This document shows, one piece after another, positions 24,088 through 33,470 of a DNA stretch of 64,000 bases. The DNA is from GCA-2687025 sp964473525 (lineage in GTDB: Bacteria > Poribacteria > WGA-4E > GCA-2687025): positions 1 through 64,000 of the forward strand of contig CAYYPK010000013.1 of NCBI GenBank assembly GCA_964473525.1, read 5' to 3'. Made by a program: the position numbers and the translations under genes. Within the stretch, counting starts at the first letter, position 1. Every line of letters begins with the position of its first letter. The notes under the pieces are model-generated. The model was not told the DNA's origin. It saw only the letters and a program-made list of their open reading frames with translations, and made no database searches.

Positions 24088-25265
24088 AGTAGCCCGGCCT
24101 CCCTTACGCACGACGAGACGATGTCGACCGCCTCGTCGACGTCGCTGTCCGTGTGTGTGGCCATGGCCGACAGCCGCAGTCGGCTCGTGCCTTCGGGCAC
24201 CGTCGGCGGTCGGATGGCGGGAGCGTAGAGGCCCCGCGCGAGGCACGCTGCGGCGAGTCGAGCGGCTGTCGCTGCGTCGCCGACGGCGACCGGTATGATC
24301 GGCGTGAGCCCGGAACCCACGACGCAGCCCTGCGCGGCGAGTCCGGTCCGCAACCTCGCGCCGACATGGCGCAGCCTTCGCACGACTGTCGGGTCGTCGG
24401 CCAGGGCGCCCAGGCACGCGCGCGCGGCATTCATGTCCCCTGGTGTCAGACCATGCGAGAACACGAAGGAGCGCGCGCGCTGCCGTAGCGTGTCGACGAC
24501 GGCCTGCGAGCCCGCGACGTAGCCGCCCAGTGAACCAAGCGCCTTGCTCAGCGTCCCCATCTCGATGATGGGCGCGCGACCCGTGAGCCCGAAGTGCGAC
24601 ACGGCCCCCTGGCCGGCCTCGCCGAGCACGCCCACGCCGTGGGCATCGTCGATATACAGCCCGGCGTCGTACTGCTCGGCGATGTCGCACAGGCCAGGCA
24701 GCGGAGCGATGTCGCCATCGACGCTGAACACGCCATCGGTGACGATAAGCGCGCGGCGGTACGCCTGGCGCTCACCGCGCAGGATTCCCTCAGCCGCCTC
24801 GGCATCACCATGGGCGTAGACGCGGGTCTCCGCCCGGGAAAGCCGACACCCGTCGATGATGGACGCGTGGTTCAGTCTATCGGAGACGATCAGGTCGCCG
24901 CGCCCGACCAGAGCCGGTATCGCCCCGATGTTCGCGGCGTATCCGCTCGCGAAGACGATGGCCGATGGCGATTCCTTGAATGCCGCGATTTCCGCCTCCA
25001 GCGCCTCGGCGACGACGTGGTTCCCCGACAGCAGCCGGGAGCCGCTCGAGCCAACGCCGAACTCCGCCGTGGCCTCGGCCGCCGCGGCCCGAGCCCGGGG
25101 GTCTCCCGCGAGTCCGAGGTAGTTGTTCGAGCCAAACATCAGAACCTGCGCGCCGTCCAGGGTGACGCGCGAGCCTGGCGAAGACCCCAACGGTAGCAGC
25201 CGGCGTAGCAGCCCAGCGCGGTCTTGCGCCTGCATCTCCGCTCGTAGCGTGTCGTCCCAGAGCAT
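24084..25265 (-). CDS. bioF: 8-amino-7-oxononanoate synthase
   Basis: 393 residues from ATG 25265, preferred because GGAG lies six bases upstream; two earlier in-frame starts exist. BioF condenses pimeloyl thioester with alanine using PLP. Signatures: FGSNNYLGLAGDPR, GSSGSRLLSGN, DDAHGVGVLG and the PLP lysine in GTLSKALGSLGG (K241). Coupled with bioD; bioA, bioB and the pimeloyl-synthesis genes are not in the window. A glycine C-acetyltransferase is the main alternative for this fold, but the bioD partner argues for BioF. Confidence 0.92.
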   Translation of the reverse strand: MLWDDTLRAEMQAQDRAGLLRRLLPLGSSPGSRVTLDGAQVLMFGSNNYLGLAGDPRARAAAAEATAEFGVGSSGSRLLSGNHVVAEALEAEIAAFKESPSAIVFASGYAANIGAIPALVGRGDLIVSDRLNHASIIDGCRLSRAETRVYAHGDAEAAEGILRGERQAYRRALIVTDGVFSVDGDIAPLPGLCDIAEQYDAGLYIDDAHGVGVLGEAGQGAVSHFGLTGRAPIIEMGTLSKALGSLGGYVAGSQAVVDTLRQRARSFVFSHGLTPGDMNAARACLGALADDPTVVRRLRHVGARLRTGLAAQGCVVGSGLTPIIPVAVGDAATAARLAAACLARGLYAPAIRPPTVPEGTSRLRLSAMATHTDSDVDEAVDIVSSCVREAGLL

Positions 25266-25383
25266 TGTGGGCTCCATGTCGCCAGACACGCGATCGGTGG
25301 GTTCCTGACCCGGGTGGCGTGAGTTGGCAGGTCGGCACGGCCGGGGCGCGTGTCCGCCAGTCGCGGCCGCCGCTCCGCGAGGG

Positions 25384-26238
25384 CTATGTAACCGCTCGGA
25401 GGCGTCGGCGCATCGGGATCATCCCGCCGACCATGCCAATGAGTGTCGCCCCGCCCAGGATGGACCCGGCGGCGACCGGGCCGAGGAACTCCTGCACGCC
25501 AGCCATGCTGCCCAGGTTGCGGAACAGAACGTAGAGGAGCGACATCCCGACGGCGCTGCCCACAAGGCCCTCAATGCAGCCCTGGAGCAGGAGCGGCGCG
25601 CGGATGAACGCGTACGTCGCGCCCACGAGGCGTAAGATGTTCAGTTCGTCGCGGCGCGCGTAGATCGTAAGCATGATCGAGAACGAGATGACGACCACCG
25701 ATATAACGATGACAAGCGCGCCGAGAAGCACGACGGTGTTCTTGATCCGCCCGATGGCGCGAATGCTGTCCGCCTCGAACGTGACTCCCTCGACGCCGTC
25801 GACGGAGCGCAGGCTGTCCGCGAGGGTGTCGAGGGCGCCGTTGGAGCGGCCCTCGTCAGACGCGTGGATCTCGATGGACCGCGGTAGGGGGTTGTCTTGC
25901 CCGAAACCCTCTAGCAGCACCGCGGAATGCTCGCCGAACAAGTCCTGGCTCCGCGAGAGCGCCTCCGCCTTGGACACGATGCGCGTCGACACCACGGTCG
26001 CGCGCGCCTCGATGTCCGTCGCCAGCTCGCGCACCTCATCGTCCGTGAGCGCGTCTTCCGGGAACACCACGACGACAGGTCGGTCCTCCATCTTGGCAAG
26101 CTCGAAGTGCACCGCCGCCCGGACGAGGTACAGCACGCCGAACAGGATGGTCGTGAGCGCCACGATAAACATGGCCAGAACGCTTACGATGCCCCCGTGA
26201 CGCACGTTCAGTATGGCTTCGCTCAGGATGTACCTCAT
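25384..26238 (-). CDS. ftsX: Cell division protein FtsX
   Basis: 284 residues. FtsX is the membrane part of the FtsEX complex, which couples ATP hydrolysis to activation of cell-wall hydrolases at the septum. An N-terminal helix (VLAMFIVALTTILFGVLYLV, about 20-40) is followed by an extracytoplasmic domain (about 50-165) and three more helices, with DELNILRLVGATYAFIRAPLLLQG between the second and third. The ATG overlaps the ftsE stop (ATGA), the usual coupling. Confidence 0.93.
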   Translation of the reverse strand: MRYILSEAILNVRHGGIVSVLAMFIVALTTILFGVLYLVRAAVHFELAKMEDRPVVVVFPEDALTDDEVRELATDIEARATVVSTRIVSKAEALSRSQDLFGEHSAVLLEGFGQDNPLPRSIEIHASDEGRSNGALDTLADSLRSVDGVEGVTFEADSIRAIGRIKNTVVLLGALVIVISVVVISFSIMLTIYARRDELNILRLVGATYAFIRAPLLLQGCIEGLVGSAVGMSLLYVLFRNLGSMAGVQEFLGPVAAGSILGGATLIGMVGGMIPMRRRLRAVT

Positions 26239-27014
26239 CGGACGCCTTCGCGGACCTTCCTGTCCTCGATTCGGAGCACGCGCTTGCTGCGTTCCACGGC
26301 CGTGGCGGTGTCGTGCGTGGCAATGACCACAGTCGTGCCGCGCAGGTGGAAGCCCTCGAACATGTCGAGGATCGCCACCGACAGGTGCGGATCCAGGTTG
26401 CCGGTGGGCTCGTCCGCGAGCAGGATCATGGGGTTGCCCACCATCGCGCGCGCGATGGCAACGCGCTGTTGCTCGCCCCCGGAGATCTCCGCTGGATACG
26501 CGTGTTTGCGGTGCTCAAGCCCCACGCGGGGCAGGATGCCGTCGACACGCTCGCGGATCTGCCGGCGGGACGCCCCCGTCACGCGGAGCGCCAGCCCGAT
26601 GTTCTCCGCCACCGTCCTGCGGGGCAGCAGTTTGAAATCCTGGAACACGAACCCTACCTGGCGGCGGAATTGCGCCAGGCTGCTGCCTCGCAGTCTCCGC
26701 AGGTTTTGCCCACCCACGAGTACCGAACCCTCGGAAGGGGCGACGGCTCGGAACAGCAGTCGCAGGAGCGTCGTCTTGCCCGACCCACTCGCCCCGAGGA
26801 TGAAGGTGAAATCTCCCGAGTGCACGCGGAAGTCGGCGCGCTCCAGGACGGGGTCGTTCCGTCCGTATCTTACCGTGACGCCCGACACGTCGATCATCGG
26901 GAGTTTCGGCTCTGGCGGCGGGAACATCCGCTCGTCGATCGGCCGCAGCACCGTCGTGTCCTCGACGCGACGCGTGGGGCTCGCGGGGGCGCGTGTGGGA
27001 CGCGACGACACCAT
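26235..27014 (-). CDS. ftsE: Cell division ATP-binding protein FtsE
   Basis: About 259 residues from ATG 27014, which has GGAG ten bases upstream. The FtsE core starts at MIDVSGVTVRYG (M at 26897), so there is a Pro/Arg-rich extension of about 39 residues, or the true start is internal. Walker A is GASGSGKTT, the signature ISGGEQQRVAIARA, Walker B ILLADEPTGNLDP and the H-loop VVIATHD. Pairs with ftsX in one operon. Confidence 0.92.
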   Translation of the reverse strand: MVSSRPTRAPASPTRRVEDTTVLRPIDERMFPPPEPKLPMIDVSGVTVRYGRNDPVLERADFRVHSGDFTFILGASGSGKTTLLRLLFRAVAPSEGSVLVGGQNLRRLRGSSLAQFRRQVGFVFQDFKLLPRRTVAENIGLALRVTGASRRQIRERVDGILPRVGLEHRKHAYPAEISGGEQQRVAIARAMVGNPMILLADEPTGNLDPHLSVAILDMFEGFHLRGTTVVIATHDTATAVERSKRVLRIEDRKVREGVR

Positions 27015-27225
27015 CAGGTGCACGCTCCGCGCATGTCACTATCGTGGGCATAGCCGGGACGATGGGGGGCCCGGTCCACCGACGCCGTGTGTGAGTCAAG
27101 GCCCCGGGGAGGGACCGAGCGGCCGCCCGCACACGCGCCGGCTCCGCTGAATTCCATGGCATGCTCCGCGCCGGGACAGTCTGTCCAAGAAGGGAGGCCG
27201 ATTGTGGGCGTGGCGCCCGAAGTTG

Positions 27226-28410
27226 TCAAGGCTTACCTGCCGCGCCGCTGTCGCCGTAGCCCGTCATTTCGACGTACCCGCGTCCCGTGGTCCGCGCCCC
27301 TCGTCTCGATCCGACGGCACGTACGGCGCCCTCCCAATACCTGAACGACAGCAGCATCTCCTGGTCGTCCACGGACGCGACAACCGTCGCATCGATACCC
27401 TCCGACGTTACCCTGATGCGCCAGTTGGAGGGGTACGTGGCGCCGCTCGTCACACTCGTCCAACTGTCGATCTCCTTGATCGCGATGTCGTGCCCCGCCA
27501 GCGAACGCGCGCGGCCGGCGTCGTCCACGAACGTCCCTGCGATGTGAGAAGCGCCTAGCCCGTCGGTGTGGCGCATGCGGAAGCACATCAGCTCCGTGCC
27601 GTCGTCGAACTGTAGGGAGAACCAGTCCCAGCCCGTGTGGTTCTCGTCCAGCACCGATGTGCTCCACTCCCGGTCGATCCAGCTGGCGCCCGTCACCTCG
27701 TGGCGCGTTCCCCCAACGACTATCTCGCCCTCGGTGTTCACCCGTGTGAACGAGTAGTAGTACGAGGCCGCGCGCCCGTCGCGCGTCTTCTGGCTGAGAC
27801 CGCCGTCCCCGTGGAGAACAATGGGTTTGGCTGCCGTCAACAGCAGCTCAATGGCGTCGTCTCCGTCCCGGGCCACAACGCGTATCGGGAACAGGCCCGG
27901 CCCAGTCGACCGCGCGCGCCAGTCGTCTACCCACACGCGGAAGGGCGCGGCCTCGGCTCCCGCCAGCCCAGCGGCTCCGCGGGAAACCCGTTCATAGGCC
28001 TCGTGGGCGGCGCCGTGGATGTCGGTGAGCGCGAAGTGCGCCATGTACATCTGGCTGGTGGCCCACGCGGAGGCGTGCGGGTCGGCTGAGGCTGTCAACG
28101 CGCGCCGGAAGAACGTCAACTGGTAACCGAACTCGCGACCACTGTCCGCGCTCAACGAGCCCGTGAAGTACCACCATTCGATGCGGAAGGCGTCGTGAGG
28201 GCCATGGTCTCGTGGGAACGCCAGCCTCGCGGGGCTCGTCACCGGCGTGAACCCCTCGGCTCCGTCGGACACGAGCATGGCGTGGATGGACTGCGTTCGT
28301 GGCGCCGGCCCTGCGGTGTCCGGGCGGCCGCAGCCGGCCCACAGGGCGTTGGCCACCGCGGTCACCGTCAGAACCGCAAGCAGCGCGCGCGTGCGCTTCC
28401 CCAACCTCAC
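27226..28410 (-). CDS. AttH-like lipocalin-family lipoprotein
   Basis: 394 residues from GTG 28410, overlapping the permease stop. It begins with a hydrophobic signal ending ALWAGC. The body matches the AttH/hydroxyneurosporene-synthase (CrtC) lipocalin-like family: FRIEWWYFTGSLSA, FGYQLTFFRRAL, SYYYSFTRV, WIDREWSTSVL, GWDWFSLQFDDGTELMCFRMR. It is the last gene of an ABC exporter operon, the same composition as attEFGH-type operons (ATPase, permease, lipocalin). It may carry or sense a lipophilic cargo. No carotenoid genes lie here, so a CrtC hydratase is less likely. Confidence 0.8.
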   Translation of the reverse strand: MRLGKRTRALLAVLTVTAVANALWAGCGRPDTAGPAPRTQSIHAMLVSDGAEGFTPVTSPARLAFPRDHGPHDAFRIEWWYFTGSLSADSGREFGYQLTFFRRALTASADPHASAWATSQMYMAHFALTDIHGAAHEAYERVSRGAAGLAGAEAAPFRVWVDDWRARSTGPGLFPIRVVARDGDDAIELLLTAAKPIVLHGDGGLSQKTRDGRAASYYYSFTRVNTEGEIVVGGTRHEVTGASWIDREWSTSVLDENHTGWDWFSLQFDDGTELMCFRMRHTDGLGASHIAGTFVDDAGRARSLAGHDIAIKEIDSWTSVTSGATYPSNWRIRVTSEGIDATVVASVDDQEMLLSFRYWEGAVRAVGSRRGARTTGRGYVEMTGYGDSGAAGKP

Positions 28411-30920
28411 TCCTCTCGCAGCGCGGCCGCGGGAGCGGCGCGGGCCAGGCGCGTTGCGGGGTACACCCCAGCGGCGACGGCCGCGAGGACGGCGATTGCT
28501 AGCCCACGCGCAAACGCGGAAGGCTCGAACGCCAGGTCTATGCTCCATCCGAACGACCGGCGGTTGATGACGTGCACCATCACGGCGGCGAGAGCTGACC
28601 CAACGGGTAGCGCCAGCATTCCCGCGATCAGCCCCATGAAGGCGGTCTGAACGCCCACGATCCCGACCACTTGCCCCGGGGTAACGCCGACGGCGCGGAG
28701 CACGGCATACTCCCGCTGCTTCTCGATCTGTTGCGCCATGAGGGCCGCGAACACGCCAACGAACGCCACGAGACCCGTCAGCGCGCGCAGCACGCTCGTG
28801 ATGGCGAATGTCCGTTCGAACACCTCCACGGAGGCGTCGCGAAGAGCTCGGTTCGTCCTCACGCGGACGTGGGCGCCGGAGGCGGCCGCGACGTCGCGGG
28901 CGGTCTCCGCTAGCTCGCCAGCGGACGCGCCGGCACGTACGTATACGCCGAGCGCGGTCGTCCTGTCTTCGCTCCACAGCGCGTCGTGCGTGCCGCGTGA
29001 CATGGTGACCTCGCCGTCCGTGGATCCGTAGTCGCAGTAGACGCCGAGCACCTCGAATCCGCGCTCGCCGGAATCGGTGAGCAGCCGCATGGCGGCCCCG
29101 GGCGCGAGGCCGAGGCGGTACGCGAGGGGCTCCGACACGAGGACGCCGTCGCCGGCTTCGAAGCGCGTCCAGATGTCGCCTCTCGCGCGACCGGCGAAGC
29201 GGTACGCTGCTCGACCATGCTCGTCGATGCGCACTGCCGCCAGCGCCACTGACCGCGTTGGCGTGGTGGCTTCCCGGCGCAGGTACGTGCTGACGTACTC
29301 CACGTCGGAGTCGGCGCGCAGCCGGTCAATGAATGCCGGCGGGATCGACGAACCGTCGCCAGCCGATACGTAGACGTCCGCCTGTAGCGTCGCGTCGAGC
29401 CACGACATCACCGTGCCGCGCATGCTGCCGATCATGGCATCCACCGCAACCGTCACGGCGACAGCCGCCATCAGCGCCGCGAGCGCAACGCCCGTGCGGC
29501 TCAGAGATCCTGACACGCCAGCGACCGCAAGCCGCCCCACCGTGCCGCCCAGCCGTCCGGCTACGGGGAGCATCGCGTCCGCCGCGAGCCACGCTCCCAA
29601 CGGTACGACCATGGACGAGCCGACGAGGAGCATGAACAGCGCCACGAACCCTAGGGCCAACATCTCACCGGGAGCGGCGAGGAGACCCACGCCCATCGCC
29701 GCTAGTGTCACGCCGCGGCACGCCGCCCAGGTAGCGCGGAGACGCGTGTGCGTTTCCTGAGGCGATCTGCGCATCGCCTCGGATGGCGGGGTGCGCGTCG
29801 CGTTGCGCGTGGCCGGCGCGGCCGCGAGTAGCGCGCCGCCGATCCCCAGAAGGCCGCCCTTGGCGACCGTCGAGGCGTGTAGAGACACGTCGCTCACCTC
29901 GGCGGCGAAGTACAGATCCGAGATCGTACGCGTCACCAGGTGGACGAGCCCGCCACCGACGGCACGCCCCAACGCGAGCCCCAGCGCGCTCCCAACCACG
30001 CCGATCGCCAAGGCCTCAAGCCCCAGCGCCGCGCGTACCTCGACGGGGGTCACCCCAAGCGCGCGCAGCGTGGCGATGAGGGGCCGCCTCCTCACGACGG
30101 AGAACGAGACGGCGCTGTAGACAAGATAGATGCCGAAAACCAGCGCCAGCAGGCTCATCGCCGTCAGGTTCACGCGGAACGCGCGCGTCATGGCTTCCAT
30201 CGTGTCCGCGCGACGCGATGCTGGGACAACCGTCGTTCCCGGCGGCAGCATTGCGGCGAGGCCCGAGCCATCGCTTGCCGGTGAGGGCATGACGTCCAAC
30301 CGCGTCAGCGACCCAACCAGGCCCAATGCCTCCTGCGCTGTCGAGACGTCTACGAGCACGACGTCCGCTGTCGCGTCCACCGCGGCGGAAGACTCTGGGG
30401 TGTAGACGGTCGTCGCGATGAGCCCAACGGCTCCGGCCTCCGTCCTCACGGTGAACGAGTCTCCTTCGCCCACACCAAGGCGCTCGGCAAGCCGCGCAGA
30501 CAGTGCGGCCGAGCCGGGCCGCAAGAGGTTTGGAATGCCGGCGAACGCCCTTCCGCCGGTCTTCGGTACACCCGCGAACGGGTCGATGCCAACGAGCCGC
30601 AGGCGGGCGCCGTTCAGGCGCGGCGCCGTGACGACGCCGTCGACCACGGGAGCGATGTTGCGGATGCCGTGCAGCACGCGCAGCTTCGTGTAGACCGTCT
30701 CGGGGATGCGGCCGCTCGCCGACACGACGTGTTGCTTAGCCGGCCCAGAGATCGCGGACGCGGACAGACGTATGGCCCGCCGCGCGCTCTCGTTTGCGAC
30801 GTCCACTCCCACGACCACCCCGACGCCGAGCGCCACACCCAGCGCACAAAGAGGCGTGAGGAGCCGTTGGGCGCCCGTCCCCGACACGAGGCTGCGCAGT
30901 ACCAATCGGCTCAGTCGCAT
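28407..30920 (-). CDS. ABC transporter permease with two FtsX domains
   Basis: 837 residues of the MacB/LolC-like permease type. An N-terminal helix is followed by a MacB_PCD-like periplasmic region, then a first FtsX block (LTAMSLLALVFGIYLVYSAV; LIATLRALGVTPVEVRAALG). A middle membrane stretch leads to a second periplasmic region (about 500-690). A second FtsX block contains VLRAVGVTPGQVVGIVGVQTAFMGLIAG. Such transporters move lipids, lipoproteins or peptides by mechanotransmission. It overlaps the ATPase gene by 10 bases and the lipocalin gene by four. Confidence 0.88.
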   Translation of the reverse strand: MRLSRLVLRSLVSGTGAQRLLTPLCALGVALGVGVVVGVDVANESARRAIRLSASAISGPAKQHVVSASGRIPETVYTKLRVLHGIRNIAPVVDGVVTAPRLNGARLRLVGIDPFAGVPKTGGRAFAGIPNLLRPGSAALSARLAERLGVGEGDSFTVRTEAGAVGLIATTVYTPESSAAVDATADVVLVDVSTAQEALGLVGSLTRLDVMPSPASDGSGLAAMLPPGTTVVPASRRADTMEAMTRAFRVNLTAMSLLALVFGIYLVYSAVSFSVVRRRPLIATLRALGVTPVEVRAALGLEALAIGVVGSALGLALGRAVGGGLVHLVTRTISDLYFAAEVSDVSLHASTVAKGGLLGIGGALLAAAPATRNATRTPPSEAMRRSPQETHTRLRATWAACRGVTLAAMGVGLLAAPGEMLALGFVALFMLLVGSSMVVPLGAWLAADAMLPVAGRLGGTVGRLAVAGVSGSLSRTGVALAALMAAVAVTVAVDAMIGSMRGTVMSWLDATLQADVYVSAGDGSSIPPAFIDRLRADSDVEYVSTYLRREATTPTRSVALAAVRIDEHGRAAYRFAGRARGDIWTRFEAGDGVLVSEPLAYRLGLAPGAAMRLLTDSGERGFEVLGVYCDYGSTDGEVTMSRGTHDALWSEDRTTALGVYVRAGASAGELAETARDVAAASGAHVRVRTNRALRDASVEVFERTFAITSVLRALTGLVAFVGVFAALMAQQIEKQREYAVLRAVGVTPGQVVGIVGVQTAFMGLIAGMLALPVGSALAAVMVHVINRRSFGWSIDLAFEPSAFARGLAIAVLAAVAAGVYPATRLARAAPAAALREE

Positions 30921-31624
30921 ACGCTGGCTACGGACCCGCCACTTACGGCGAGTATGCGGTCGGCGCGCCCTGCGGCGTCCCGGGAGTGAGTTGCCATCAG
31001 CACGGCGGCGCCGAGCTCCTTCGTCATGTGCTGGAGGAGCGCCAGGACGTCGGCGCCAGCGGCCGTGTCAAGGTTCCCCGTTGGCTCGTCGGCGAGCACG
31101 ACGGCGGGCCGGTGGATCACAGCGCGGGCGACGGCCACGCGCTGCTGCTCGCCCCCGGAGAGCGTGTCGGGTTTCCTCCCAGCCTTGCCAGCCAGACCAA
31201 GGCCGTCCAGTACGTCCGCGACTCGGCCCCGCGCTTCGTGGCGTGGAACCCGCGTGAGTTCCAGCGGCAGTAGCAGATTCTGTTCTACGGTGAGGCCGGG
31301 GACCAGGTTGAAAAACTGGAAGACGAAGCCAACCTTCTCGCGCCGCGCGAGCGTGCGTTCGCGCTCCGTCATGCGGCCCAGGGAGTGGCCGTCGAGTAGA
31401 GCTTCGCCGTGCGTCGGTTGGTCGATCCCCGCCGCCAGGTTGAGCAGCGTCGACTTGCCCGACCCGGACGCCCCAACGAGCGCGAGGAACTGCCCGCCAG
31501 GCACGGCAAGGTCCACGTCGGCCAGCACCGGCGGGCCGTCGTTGGCTCCGTCGTACTGCTTCGTGAGGCCCCGGAACTCGACGGCGTAATGGGGATCGAT
31601 GTCTGCCAAGCTGTCCTGTCCCAA
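30911..31624 (-). CDS. ABC exporter ATP-binding protein (LolD/MacB type)
   Basis: 237 residues with Walker A GASGSGKST near residue 38, Q-loop FVFQFFNLVPGLTV, signature LSGGEQQRVAVARA, Walker B VVLADEPTGNLDT and H-loop MATHSRD. The start is TTG 31624, or more probably TTG 31609, which has GGACAGG upstream. With the first start, a consensus-like promoter would leave almost no leader. It forms an operon with the two-FtsX-domain permease and the AttH-like lipocalin, and is divergent from the ABC-F gene. Confidence 0.9.
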   Translation of the reverse strand: MGQDSLADIDPHYAVEFRGLTKQYDGANDGPPVLADVDLAVPGGQFLALVGASGSGKSTLLNLAAGIDQPTHGEALLDGHSLGRMTERERTLARREKVGFVFQFFNLVPGLTVEQNLLLPLELTRVPRHEARGRVADVLDGLGLAGKAGRKPDTLSGGEQQRVAVARAVIHRPAVVLADEPTGNLDTAAGADVLALLQHMTKELGAAVLMATHSRDAAGRADRILAVSGGSVASVCD

Positions 31625-31635
31625 GTGGTCGCGCC

Positions 31636-31665
31636 ATTGTACGCCTGGGGTGTGAGAATCGCCAA
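31636..31665 (-). promoter_or_regulatory. Promoter of ABC-AttH operon
   Basis: Minus strand TTGGCG (31665-31660), an 18-base spacer and TACAAT (31641-31636). It lies just before the ATPase gene and is divergent to the ABC-F promoter. Confidence 0.5.
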
Positions 31666-31681
31666 AGGCGACGGGTGGCCG

Positions 31682-31690
31682 TGATACAAT
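31682..31690 (+). promoter_or_regulatory. Extended -10 element of ABC-F gene 1
   Basis: TGATACAAT lies 44 bases upstream of ATG 31735, with no -35 hexamer at the expected distance. GGGAG near 31721 is the likely ribosome-binding site. Confidence 0.55.
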
Positions 31691-31734
31691 CGGTGTGCCT
31701 CCAGGCTGGCGGATACGATAGGGAGCCGACCGTT

Positions 31735-33459
31735 ATGTCGTTGCTGCGCGTCGAGAGCGTGACGAAGACCCATGACCCGCCACTGATACTCGACGACGTA
31801 TCGTGGCAGATCGCCCAGGGCGACAGGGTCGCGCTCATTGGCGCTAACGGCGCCGGAAAGACGACGCTCCTCGAGATCATGGCGGGCGCGCAGAAGCCCA
31901 CGCTTGGGGCCGTCTACACGTCGCGGGGCGCGCGGGTCGGGTACTTGCGGCAGGTTCCCGACGTCGGGGATGCCGACACGGTCCGAGAAGCGATGGTCGC
32001 CGTGTTCGAGGAGCATCACCGCCTCGAGCGTCAGATGGAAGACGTGACCGAGAAGATGGCGGTCGCGGGGTCGGACGCCGCGCTTGAAGAGCTGCTGGAG
32101 CGGTACGCGACGCTAGAGGGTCGCCACGAACACCTGGGCGGCTACTCCTACGAACACCGAATCAACTCCATCCTCCGCGGCCTGGGCTTCGGGGACGCGG
32201 ACTTTGGGAAGCCGCTGACGGTGTTGAGCGGCGGCGAGAAGAACCGCGCCGCCCTGGCGCGTCTCCTGTTGCAGGAGCCCGATGTCCTGCTGATGGACGA
32301 GCCGACGAACCACCTCGATATTGCCGCCATTGAGTGGTTGGAGTCGTTCCTGCGCCTCGACTACTCCGGGGCGTACGTCGTGGCGTCCCACGACAGGTAC
32401 TTCCTGGACCGCACGACAACGCGGACCACGGAGGTCCGTGGCGGCAAACTGCACGACTACAAGGGCAACTACTCGACGTACCTGCACCAGCGCGCGGTCG
32501 ATTCACTGACGCAGGAGCGGGAGTACGAACGGCAGCAGAAGCACATCGCCAGCGAGGAGGACTTCATCCGGCGCCACATGGCTGGGCAACGCACCAAGGA
32601 GGCCCAGGGGCGGCGGAAGAAGCTCGCGCGCATGGACATGGTTGAGCGCCCCGCCGCTGAGCGGCGGCGCATGAAGCTCCAGACCGAAGTCGACGGCCGG
32701 AGCGGCGAGAACGTGATTATCGCCACGGGCCTGGGCAAGGAATACGACGACCAGGTCCTGTTCGAGGATCTGAGCTTCGACGTGCAGCGTGGCGACACCG
32801 TGGGCGTGATGGGTCCCAACGGGTCGGGTAAGACGACCCTCTTCCGCATCCTGATGGACCAGGAGACGCCGACGGTAGGAGACGTGCGCCATGGCGCGGC
32901 GCTCAAGGTAGGCTACCTCGACCAGGAACACCGCGACCTGAGCGAGGACAAGACCGTCCTCAACGAGATCTGGTCCGCGATGCCCGGGGCGACGCCCTTG
33001 CGGGACGTGCGCGCGTACCTCGCGCCGTTCCTGTTCCAGGGCGATGACGTTGACAAGCCTGTCACCGTGCTAAGCGGCGGCGAGAAGACGCGCCTCGCGC
33101 TCGCAAAGCTGCTGTTGGACAAGCCTAACCTGCTCCTGCTGGACGAGCCGACGAACCACCTGGACATTCCGTCGCGCGAGGCGCTCGAGGACGCGCTGCT
33201 GTCGCACCCAGCGACAATCATCCTGATCTCGCACGATCGCTTCCTGCTCGCCAAGCTGTCGACGAAGCTGCTGCTCTTCGAGGACGAAGGCGTGCGCTTC
33301 TGGCGGTACTCCTACGAGGAGTGGGAGCTCAAGAAGAAGGAAGACGCCGACAGGGAGCGAGCCGAGAAGGCCGCGGCGAAGAAGCCGCCACCCAAGCCGG
33401 AGCCCCCGAAGCAGAAGGGCAAGAAGCGCCGAAAGAAGAAGAAGCGCGGTCAGGGATGA
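31735..33459 (+). CDS. ABC-F family ATPase (Uup/EttA type)
   Basis: 574 residues from ATG 31735. Two ATPase domains in one chain with no membrane segments: Walker A GANGAGKTT (36-44) and GPNGSGKTT (about 359); signatures LSGGEKNR (about 165) and LSGGEKTR (about 446); Walker B LLMDEPTNHLDI and LLLDEPTNHLDI. A charged inter-domain linker contains RRHMAGQRTKEAQGRRKKLA, and the tail is rich in Lys, Arg and Pro. ABC-F proteins act on the ribosome or on branched nucleic acids. The Lys-rich tail recalls Uup, but the subtype is not certain. Confidence 0.9.
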   Translation: MSLLRVESVTKTHDPPLILDDVSWQIAQGDRVALIGANGAGKTTLLEIMAGAQKPTLGAVYTSRGARVGYLRQVPDVGDADTVREAMVAVFEEHHRLERQMEDVTEKMAVAGSDAALEELLERYATLEGRHEHLGGYSYEHRINSILRGLGFGDADFGKPLTVLSGGEKNRAALARLLLQEPDVLLMDEPTNHLDIAAIEWLESFLRLDYSGAYVVASHDRYFLDRTTTRTTEVRGGKLHDYKGNYSTYLHQRAVDSLTQEREYERQQKHIASEEDFIRRHMAGQRTKEAQGRRKKLARMDMVERPAAERRRMKLQTEVDGRSGENVIIATGLGKEYDDQVLFEDLSFDVQRGDTVGVMGPNGSGKTTLFRILMDQETPTVGDVRHGAALKVGYLDQEHRDLSEDKTVLNEIWSAMPGATPLRDVRAYLAPFLFQGDDVDKPVTVLSGGEKTRLALAKLLLDKPNLLLLDEPTNHLDIPSREALEDALLSHPATIILISHDRFLLAKLSTKLLLFEDEGVRFWRYSYEEWELKKKEDADRERAEKAAAKKPPPKPEPPKQKGKKRRKKKKRGQG

Positions 33460-33470
33460 AGCGCGACCCC

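Noticed and set aside
23350..24690. Extended start of bioD
   Set aside because: The added 200 residues overlap bioF in another frame and are Arg-rich; the GTG at 24087 fits the BioD N-terminus.
27226..28977. 583-residue version of the AttH-like protein
   Set aside because: The first 189 codons are a shadow of the permease gene; the overlapping GTG at 28410 starts a proper signal sequence.
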